Origin: Heliopora coerulea
Lineage: Eukaryota > Cnidaria > Anthozoa > Scleralcyonacea > Helioporidae
Length of the DNA stretch: 64,000 nt
Assembly: GCA_030142905.1 (NCBI GenBank)
Contig: JASJOG010000201.1
Coordinates: 236,001 to 300,000 of the forward strand
Direction of reading: 5' to 3'
In this document: positions 57,687-64,000 of the stretch, one piece after another
Position numbering within the stretch: the first letter of the stretch is position 1
Layout of the letters: every line of letters starts with the position of its first letter
Notes under the pieces: generated by a model
Database searches by the model: none
The model's input: only the letters and a program-made list of their open reading frames with translations
Told to the model about the DNA's origin: nothing
Made by a program: the position numbers and the translations under genes

Positions 57687-58591
57687 ACCTGCGGGATAAA
57701 TTTGGAGATCAAATCGAGTCCTACGTTGACTTAATCAAAGGAAAGGAATCTGTAAAGTTCAGATTTCATATGAACGACGAATCTGAGAATAATAATCAGA
57801 TCACTCGACCACCAAGAACGCCACCGACATCAGGTGATGCTATCTATATCAAAGGAAAGAGTCCTGAGGAATATGGCACTATTGGCTTGTTTGCACACAA
57901 TAGTTGTAGCAAACGTTTTGCCATTACTAACTATCATGTATGTTACAATGGTAGAAGATATGACGAATCGGGCGAGTATTTTAAACACCTTATGTCTGAC
58001 TGCAAGGAAAGGAGATCAAAAACTGTTAGCACAATGTATTGCTACAGAAGTCAGAATCATGAACACGGGAAAAGAAAAGGAAGTTACTGTCTGGGAACAT
58101 TTCACAAAGGAATTTTTAACAATATGCACGACCTAGCGTTAGTGGAAATCCAGAAAGATGTAGAGTGTAATTCTATTATTCCAGATATCTATGAAAAGTA
58201 TTTGACCGAGAAAACGAAGATGACGACAATGATAAAAGATGGTCGCTATCCGATTGTCCAAAAAACTGGCTTTAGAACTGGTAAGACGGAAGGCTGCCTG
58301 GATATGTATAACTTTAGTTACAAAGCAAAACGTGAAAAGCAGCCTTTTGTTAAAAAGGCTTACAGGATTAAAGTGAAGGAAGGTTGCCAGACACCTTTTA
58401 TGGAAGAAGGTGATTCGGGTTCGTTGGTTTTATGGGAAGATGATCACGGCAAAAAGCACCCGTTTGCATACTGCAAAGGTACAGTGTGCTACGAAAACGA
58501 CAACTCGATTACAAACCACGAGTACGTCTGTTTTAGTTTAAAAGATAGCTTAGACGCTTGTGCTCCAGATATTACCCCTAGTTTTGATTGA
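57687..58591 (+). CDS. Trypsin-like serine protease domain, terminal exon
   Basis: An open frame from an upstream TGA at 57671 to the TGA at 58589; the splice acceptor is GATGACAG at 57679-57686. Numbering from 57677, a helical lead-in (1-30) and Pro-rich spacer (40-52) precede the protease. AITNYHVC carries the catalytic His (87), NNMHDLALVEI the Asp (152) and EEGDSGSLVLW the nucleophile Ser (247). TGFRTGKTEG (197-206) matches the strand before the specificity pocket. All three triad residues are present. There is no signal peptide on this exon, so an intracellular chymotrypsin-fold peptidase of the trypsin-2/effector type is more likely than a secreted digestive enzyme. About 250 residues is normal for the fold. 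A canonical AATAAA was not seen in the next 300 bases; TATAAA-like sequence occurs near 58693. Confidence 0.85.
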
Positions 58592-60129
58592 GTATATGTG
58601 ATTATGGTATTAACATAGGTGACAAACCGCTTTGATGTAATGTAATCTCTTTAGAAATTCCACAGAAGAATTTTTCACAGTACACGTTGTTATATAAAGT
58701 TAAACGTTTGCTGAACGGAATAATGGGATAATGTTCGAGGAGAACGCAATACAGATACTGTATTATAACCTGTGGTGTCGAGGTTTCTGGGTTTCAGTCC
58801 AGAATTGTGTCAAGTACCGAATCTCTTGACCAAAAATTTGAGGCAGCATGGCAGATTTTCAAATAGCATTAATTTCTTCCAAATGTTTCGTCATGAAATA
58901 GCAAGGGATTAACACGGAGTTAACGAACACAGCAGCTGAGCTAGATATCTCGAATCCATGTCGGTTTTCTGAGGTGTACATTCCGACAGATTCCCTAATA
59001 CTTTTGGTTTGCGGTCAGTCAAGTAACTTAAGTTTGTTTATTTTACTATACAGTCTGGGTCTGTACTCCAGTTGGGAGTTTCAAGTACGCATAAGATCTA
59101 AGTCGGTATAAAACTTTGTCGATACTTAACTAGCAATCGAGATAGGACAACGAAAAATACTTTTTGTGCGGTTTCAGACTTTTTCACACTTAGAGAAACG
59201 TTTGCTTATTGACTGTCCTAGGTGGCAATTCTAATCGGTTACGGAAGTTTATATTCAAATTTCAAATGTGAACTAGCCAAAAATACAGAATTAGAAAAGT
59301 CAAACCAATGTTGATAGATAACACCTCAAAATACATGCGCCAATAACGAGTTTTACCATAGTTTGACTATTAACCATTGATATAGGGGGTATGGTAAGAA
59401 AATTCTTCAGGTGAAATTACAAAAGTTATATAAAAAAGTTCTCCCATTAATTTAAGGAGGCGCTTACGGAATACCATAGAGGACAATCTTAACCTATGAT
59501 GGGACTCTGGATAAAAGAATAGTATCCCAAAAATAATTTCGTGCATGTAGTATTTGCTGAGTAAGGACTGCTAAATTGTTTATTGTAAACTATGTGTGAC
59601 CATAGTAGTAATAATCGATAACTGATGTTGTCAATGTCTAAAGCAAACGCAAATTGCCGGAGATAAAACATGGAATAGGCCTTTTACGTCACTCTAGGCT
59701 CATCACAGGATATTTTAGTACTCAACTTCAGAGTATGGATCGACGCCCATAGTTGTGTAATTGTATTAAGTTACGTGCATTTATTGTTTTGTTGGGCGTA
59801 CAATGTAGGACACTGCAAACAGAACTTTGTTTGCAGTATTATTTTAGTTACTTGTATCTAATTTCATTTTTTAATTGTATATTTACAACAACTTTTCCTT
59901 TTTTAAACTTAGAATTTTTAGCTTAAACACACTGACTTCTACAAATTATAACCACTCAAGGACGATAAGCCGTTATGTATTATAGTTTAAATAAATGAAT
60001 TAAAAAATAAAAAGACCGTAAACGGTCATGACGTATATGTTGTCTAATTTAATAAAGAATGGATTTCTGAAGCCAGGTCAAAACCCACTCGACATCACAA
60101 TATCAGACAGCCAAAGAATTTAGAGCATT
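58592..60129. other. 3' flank of protease gene, no gene recognised
   Basis: No AATAAA close to the stop codon. A/T-rich with AATAAA-like motifs only near 59990-60008. Confidence 0.4.
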
Positions 60130-60175
60130 TTTTTATTTATATACATACATATATATATATATATATGTGCCTGGG
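60130..60175. repeat. AT microsatellite
   Basis: A short (AT)n run around 60147-60167 within T-rich sequence. Confidence 0.8.
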
Positions 60176-60572
60176 GCAAATACTTTCCCATGCAGATCGA
60201 ACAAACAAGGTTACTAAGGAATTTATTATATGGCTTTTGGCTTCTTTCTTCATCGTTTTTAACGAAGTTTTGTGTTTGTGAGTTAGCGCTTAGGTTTGCT
60301 TGCTTGTTTTTACCTCTTTCTTTGTGGTTTTTTGCATCTACTCATCTAGTTTTCTGCTTAAAATTATCGTTGAGAACATTTAACTTCTTTTTTTGTAGTA
60401 TGTTTTTATAAATCTTCTTTAAAACTTACAAGAATCTGGCTTGTTTTTCTTCAAATCAACTTGGAAATTTTCCCACCAAAACTAGCCGGGCTGTACGAAA
60501 AAGTTATTGCACGGTTAGGCAGCCAATCAGTGTGCGTTATTTTGCGTAGTGATTGGATGGCGAGCTCAGCCA

Positions 60573-60650
60573 TATAATATAACTATATATAATATAACTA
60601 TATATAATATAATATAATATAATATAATATAATATAATATAATATAACTA
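60573..60650. repeat. ATATA/TATAA tandem repeat
   Basis: ACTATATATAATATA units grade into (ATAAT)n, similar to the 42.8-43.3 kb satellite. Confidence 0.9.
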
Positions 60651-60679
60651 TAGGTCTCAGACGGCAAGTATGATGTTAA

Positions 60680-60750
60680 TTGTAGTGTAGTGGTAAAAAC
60701 AACCGTACCAGCAATCGGGAGACACGGGTTTGATTCCCGTTGGGGAGCTC
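60680..60750 (+). repeat. tRNA-like sequence (SINE head)
   Basis: TTGTAGTGTAGTGGTAAAAA (A-box) and ACGGGTTTGATTCCCGT (perfect T-arm with B-box), followed by a GCTCAGAAGTTTTCCGAGAT tail like that of the 36.7 and 47.9 kb units. The D-arm is poor, so a repeat is likelier than a gene. Confidence 0.6.
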
Positions 60751-60847
60751 AGAAGTTTTCCGAGATAAAAGCTTGAGAACAAACTTTTCATCATACATAT
60801 ATCCAAGCTTACAAATATCTACACTTTGTAAGATGAAATTTACTTAC

Positions 60848-60849
60848 AC

Positions 60850-60893
<44 letters not shown>
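60848..60893. repeat. TA microsatellite at PLE terminal unit
   Basis: (AT)n of about 40 bp immediately left of the ribozyme-bearing unit. Confidence 0.9.
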
Positions 60894-60894
<1 letters not shown>

Positions 60895-60895
<1 letters not shown>

Positions 60896-61076
60896 AAAGT
60901 CATGCCACTAGCGAATTTGCTCACGCTAACTAGCCTCTAGTTAGAGCACTCTGGCATGGCTTAGATTTACCACATGTGTGGGACATATGAGTTGCCTACA
61001 TAATATAGGCTTGTCCATCCTGCTCGTCAGCATTACACTGATGAAGCCCAGTAGGCCGAAACGGTTCCGTGTGTAG

Positions 61077-61118
<42 letters not shown>

Positions 61119-61120
61119 CT
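60895..61120 (+). mobile_element. PLE pseudo-LTR-type unit with hammerhead, plus orientation
   Basis: This unit (GCCACTAGCGAATTTGC and then CTCACGC, through CTAGTTAGAGC and GGCATGGCTTAGAT, to the ribozyme and a (TA)n tail) matches the reverse complement of 63290-63600. The PLE coding region between them is on the minus strand, so this copy is inverted relative to its element. Confidence 0.75.
61033..61076 (+). ncRNA. Type I minimal hammerhead ribozyme motif (G at cleavage site)
   Basis: TTACA, CTGATGA, AGCCCAGTAGGCC (stem-loop II), GAAA, CGG-TT-CCG (tiny stem III), T, G, then TGTAG pairing with TTACA as stem I. All core elements are present except that the nucleotide 5' of the scissile bond is G, where active ribozymes need A, C or U. 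Such small type I hammerheads are known in Penelope-like elements, where they process element RNA. A (TA)n tract follows at once. Confidence 0.75.
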
Positions 61121-61282
61121 GAGATGATAATGTTTACGATGAATCCAAGAGTTCTCGATACCATATAGGGCAGAGCCTAAAAGTAGTGAGATTTCGCTTA
61201 AGAGTATATGATTGCTACTCCGAGTTTCACGCGGATGCGATCTTCAGGCAACTGAAACAGCGTCGATTCATTGTTTCCTTTT

Positions 61283-61930
61283 TCTCTATTCATTGACGTC
61301 ATGGTTTGGGTGGGTTGGGTGACTCATCGCTATTGTCCTCGTGTGCCTTGTCTTTGAGATGAGAAATCTGTTCCGGTGTCTGCACTTTGAGACAATCTCC
61401 GATCTTTCATTGATAAGGTTCTTTAGGTGGTTTTTTAGGCGTGCTTTATGATGCAAAGTTTTTCCTCTAGGCAAAGGTTACATCTTTTTGTTCCGCTTGT
61501 GTAGGCAGCAGCTCTTTTCACGATCGCCCATTTTATATCGAAAGATTGGCTATTTGATTTTAGATCCCATATGTATTTTGATAGTTCAGTCTCATTGGAG
61601 TACTTGCTGTCTTTGAAGAATTTGATGTGGTTTCTGTATCGTTCTTTAAAACTGTTTGCTGTCATTCCTATGTACTGTTTTGTCTCTCTGGTGTCTGTCA
61701 TGGTTACGTCGACTCTATAAAAGATGTTGTCAGTTAAGCAGTTACCTTGGAGCGGGCACTGCTCTTTTCTTCTGCAGTTGCAATTATCTGTTCTCTGAAG
61801 CTCTCTATTTTCATATTTACTTAGGATTCGGGAGCTATGTTTGGTGATCATAGCCTTCATGTTGTCCATGCTGCTGTAGCTAATTTTGACTGTGTTCCGG
61901 TTGAAGATTTTGTGCAGAGTGCATTACTCA
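61283..61930 (-). pseudogene. PLE GIY-YIG endonuclease region
   Basis: In the frame 61435-61869, Cys30, Cys32, Cys38 and Cys44 form the zinc-binding motif. KQYIGMT (YIG at 66-68) and ERYRNH (Arg 78) are the catalytic GIY-YIG signatures, followed by ELSKYIW and the Cys-rich CNLCLEEKLCI. The last about 60 residues (LKNLINERSEIVSKCRHRN) are in an overlapping frame, 61286-61474. The enzyme nicks DNA to prime reverse transcription, a feature separating PLEs from LINEs. One frameshift and an upstream stop make this copy non-autonomous. Confidence 0.88.
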
Positions 61931-62108
61931 GGAAAATGCTTGTCAACTAGTTTTAGAAAGTTATGGCCAATTTTTGATTTGATGTTCTTGCTATATGGTG
62001 GGTTGAACCATATAATGTTTCTGCGTCTACGTTTTTGGGACGATGTAGATTCAGGCGTCTTGTCGCTGTCAAAGATATATTGGAGTTTGGTGTTAAAGTG
62101 GCTACGTC

Positions 62109-62747
62109 TTAGTGCGTCTTCGTATATAGGTGCTGCAGAGTCGAAGGTTGATAGGTTTGATGATAATGTGAAATGCGAGAATTGATGGAGGCTGGAAGAT
62201 GTTTGATTATTGATGGGGGGTGGTTGGAGTGGCTGCTGATGTACAATGGGTCGTCGTTTGGTTTTCTGTAAGGTCGGTAGTCACCGTTCATCAGGTTGAA
62301 CGTGATGTCGAGGAAGTTTACACTCTTGAGATTAGTCTGGGCTGTGATTTTTAGACCAAGTTGGTCGAAAATCTTGATTAGCTCTTTCCTTGCTTTATCA
62401 GCTGATCGACCGGTGGTGTTCTTTAGAAGTGCTAGCCCGTCGTCTCGGTAAAGGCCCACGTTGTTTTTCCCAAATTTACTGGTTAGCTCATTGAGAATAA
62501 ACAAGCCGACTAATTTGCATACCTCGGCACCGTCGTAACTCCCCATTGCAACATCAAACAGGTTATGGTTGTTTTTCTTAACCCATGGTCTTTTTCCGCT
62601 AAAGGGGGCTGATTTTCGTGGTTGTTTGATGATGGCAACATGGTCATCTGTGATTCTGGTTAGCTGTCGGGCCCAGGAGATGGCTTTGTCCAGGAGGTTT
62701 TCAGAGATGGATGGGTAGAAGTCGACGATGTCAAAGCTTAGAAACAA
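62109..62747 (-). CDS. PLE reverse transcriptase
   Basis: A 212-codon frame with SFDIVDFYPSIS (motif A, Asp 6), VAMGSYDGAEVCKLVGLFIL (65-84) and the catalytic YRDD box (100-103), then FLDITFNLMNGDYRPYRKP in the thumb-side region. These are standard Penelope-like RT blocks, related to telomerase reverse transcriptases. The reading frame continues open upstream for a few codons (WHKNITDKNRYL) before truncation, so the methionine at 62747 is not the real start. Confidence 0.9.
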   Translation of the reverse strand: MFLSFDIVDFYPSISENLLDKAISWARQLTRITDDHVAIIKQPRKSAPFSGKRPWVKKNNHNLFDVAMGSYDGAEVCKLVGLFILNELTSKFGKNNVGLYRDDGLALLKNTTGRSADKARKELIKIFDQLGLKITAQTNLKSVNFLDITFNLMNGDYRPYRKPNDDPLYISSHSNHPPSIIKHLPASINSRISHYHQTYQPSTLQHLYTKTH

Positions 62748-62794
62748 GTATCTGTTTTTATCGGTTATGTTTTTGTGCCAGTCGATTACTGGTT

Positions 62795-62826
62795 GTAATC
62801 GAGTAATCGACTGATTACTCGATTAC
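62795..62826. repeat. Perfect 14-bp hairpin at PLE-PLE junction
   Basis: GTAATCGAGTAATC, loop GACT, GATTACTCGATTAC. It sits exactly where the RT reading frame of one PLE stops and the C-terminal fragment of another begins. Confidence 0.9.
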
Positions 62827-62829
62827 TGC

Positions 62830-63290
62830 GTCAGCACTACACATACTTTCTTTTTCCCAAACTATCCGTAAAATTCTCCCCTTCACAAAATTACAAATTT
62901 GACATGTTCTCTTACCGCCCTTAACCATACCCCCTTTATTAGATCGCCTATTTCCAACCTTACTTCTTACTAACTCATCCTTCAAATCTTTTTGGTCTTC
63001 GAAAACTTACCCGAGGTGGTTCAGAAAAGATTTGCTTCATGTCATCCGAAGCATGCAAAATATTAACAAATTCCCTCATTTTTTACCCAATACGAGAGAA
63101 CGCTGGATGAAAATCTATCGACAGCGTTACTCTTTCTTCCAAATTACCACGCCCTGAATCCCGTACAAGTAAACTACTTCTATTAACCTCCCTCACTCTT
63201 TGTAATTGATTATCAACATCCCCAGATTTAAAACCTCCCTTAGTTAAGTAACTCTTAGTTAAGAATCATAAATCCTTCTAAGTCTCAATG
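62830..63290 (-). pseudogene. Second PLE fragment (C-terminal region)
   Basis: The minus strand reads SLLVRDSGRGNLEERVTLSI, FHPAFSRIG, then REFVNILHASDDMKQIF and PPRVSFRRPK, and a Cys motif CQICNF-like sequence near 62900. This is the region between RT and GIY-YIG in a PLE subgroup different from the 61.2-62.8 kb copy. It contains several stops, with no RT and no endonuclease. Confidence 0.65.
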
Positions 63291-63600
63291 CCTGGCCGTA
63301 AGGTATCCCCTTTTTTACATGTCTGGGGTACATCTAAGCCATGCCAAAGCGCTCTAACTAGGGACTAGTGAGCGTGCTCAAATGTGCTAGCGGCATGACT
63401 CATCCTGTAGAGCGCTCAATATGAACCAAGAGGCCATAGAGCGATATCTAACTACAGACGGAACCATTTTGGCCTATTGGGCCTCATCAGTGCAGTGCTG
63501 ACAAGCAGGATGGAGAAGCCTACATTATATAGGCGGCTCAAATGTCCCACGCTTGTGGTACATCTAAGCCATGCCAGAGCGCTCTAACTAGAGACTATAT
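63290..63600 (-). mobile_element. PLE pseudo-LTR-type unit with hammerhead, minus orientation
   Basis: This holds one full unit plus the start of a second. The sequence TACATCTAAGCCATGCCA and following GCGCTCTAACTAG occurs at 63328 and 63560, spaced about 232 bp, as in tandem pseudo-LTRs. It is the reverse complement of the unit at 60895-61120 and is upstream of, and co-oriented with, the PLE coding region. Confidence 0.75.
63452..63495 (-). ncRNA. Type I minimal hammerhead ribozyme motif (G12 to A)
   Basis: On the minus strand: CTGCA, CTGATGA, GGCCCAATAGGCC (stem-loop II), AAAA in place of GAAA, TGG-TT-CCG, T, C (proper cleavage site GUC), TGTAG pairing with CTGCA. It has the same 44-nt length as the plus copy. 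The GAAA core guanine, which acts as general base, is replaced by A, so cleavage should be severely reduced. Confidence 0.75.
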
Positions 63601-63637
63601 ATATATATAACTATATATTATGTTATTTTATATTATG

Positions 63638-63679
<42 letters not shown>

Positions 63680-63680
63680 C
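63595..63680. repeat. TA microsatellite
   Basis: Two (TA)n tracts with an intervening TTATGTTATTTTATATTATG segment next to the tandem PLE unit. Confidence 0.9.
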
Positions 63681-64000
63681 GTTTAATGGATATTTAATAA
63701 AAATATAAAAACTGTAACTCGAGTTTCACACTACACGGCGATCCTTAGACTAAAAAAGTTAAAACTATTTTCAGTGGTATATATAAGCAAATCAGTTAAA
63801 AAATTAATATAGAATATATTACATAAAATATGAACCTGTAGATAAAATTACCTATTCAGATAAGAATTTTGCTGCATGCCTACACTTCGTTACAGGTTCG
63901 GATCTTTTGTTCAATAAAAAGCGTTTATCTGCATTTAAAATCAGCAGTTATTCCGTAGTACACAAGTTGCATGATTTACATCCGCTCGTGTATGGTTTAG

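Larger units (their letters stand above)
15795..58591 (+). other. Gene model: PNP-domain / trypsin-like-protease protein (multi-exon)
   Basis: This groups the plus-strand exons listed separately. Their reading frames and phases are mutually compatible: the linker exons are 1-1, exon 56832 is 1-2, exon 57259 is 2-1, and the terminal exon enters at phase 1. The chain is: acid/Ser/Thr linker, nucleoside-phosphorylase fold, charged linkers, short helical segment, trypsin-like protease, stop at 58589-58591. The start lies upstream of 15795 and was not found. Introns hold a Polinton polymerase, MITEs, LINE and PLE fragments and a segmental duplication. Whether all exons make one transcript or belong to two adjacent paralogous genes cannot be decided from sequence alone. 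Confidence 0.45.
61195..62794 (-). mobile_element. Penelope-like element, GIY-YIG type, 5'-truncated, recent
   Basis: Minus-strand order: RT from its first motif (62747), connector, CCHH-like zinc motif, GIY-YIG endonuclease, stop near 61283, then a 3' region with TTGCTACTCCGAGTTT shared with the 6.9 kb relic. Damage is light: one nonsense codon (PE-stop-C before LHKIFNRN, about 61917), a frameshift between about 62110 and 61920, and one near 61440. The left end is truncated at a perfect hairpin (62795-62826). Confidence 0.9.

Noticed and set aside
1..64000. CRISPR arrays, operons, Shine-Dalgarno sites, bacterial mobile elements
   Set aside because: Intron-exon structure, satellites and metazoan transposons show a nuclear eukaryotic sequence; no spaced direct-repeat arrays of CRISPR type were seen.

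Overview
This is animal nuclear DNA, AT-rich, with long introns, GT-AG exons of a split gene and a dense, mostly broken transposon load. The mixture (GIY-YIG Penelope-like elements, Polinton/Maverick, hAT of ZBED and ZMYM type, Tc1-like, CR1/Jockey-like LINEs, tRNA-derived repeats) and the one well-supported host gene, a nucleoside-phosphorylase-domain protein of a kind I associate with corals and anemones, suggest an anthozoan cnidarian, probably a stony coral. The species assignment is inference.

The main host locus is on the + strand, 15.8-58.6 kb. I assemble it from exons the sequence supports. A short linker exon (15795-15884) leads to a large exon (18680-19375) and a second exon (about 21585-21745), which together make a full PNP/MTA-SAH-nucleosidase fold with its EME and SD motifs. 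Several short charged linker exons follow, nearly all phase 1-1 and so freely insertable (24567, 29798, 30132, 30899, 42511, 43488); the last two are a duplicated 69-nt pair. Two helical exons (56832-56913, 57259-57314) then splice in phase into a terminal exon (57687-58591) carrying a trypsin-like serine protease domain with a complete His-Asp-Ser triad. If this is one gene, it joins a nucleotide-base hydrolase/phosphorylase fold to a protease fold through low-complexity linkers, an architecture that suggests an immune or cell-death effector. That role is inference. A separate PB1-domain exon lies on the - strand at 11810-12052.

Layout: 0-4.6 kb, LINE and Tc1 remnants. 4.9-9.6 kb, MITE, simple repeats and a decayed Penelope-like element (PLE). 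9.6-15.6 kb, IS630/Tc1 transposon, PB1 exon, LINE tail, an inverted repeat copy, hAT/ZBED remnant. 15.8-24.7 kb, PNP exons and MITEs. 25.1-27.4 kb, broken Polinton DNA polymerase in an intron. 29.8-31 kb, linker exons. 32-49 kb, a direct segmental duplication (34.2-37.6 versus 46.2-49.1 kb) whose left copy carries two transposons with visible empty sites in the right copy, plus a LINE fragment, duplicated linker exons, a TATAA satellite and two head-to-head PLE fragments. 50-55.6 kb, palindrome cluster, PLE fragment, hAT/ZMYM remnant and Ty3/gypsy fragment. 56.8-58.6 kb, protease exons. 60-64 kb, TA microsatellites and a recent PLE flanked by oppositely oriented hammerhead-ribozyme units, each carrying a different core lesion.

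Almost all long uninterrupted reading frames are mobile-element debris; the host exons are short and are recognised by splice sites, phase and domain motifs.
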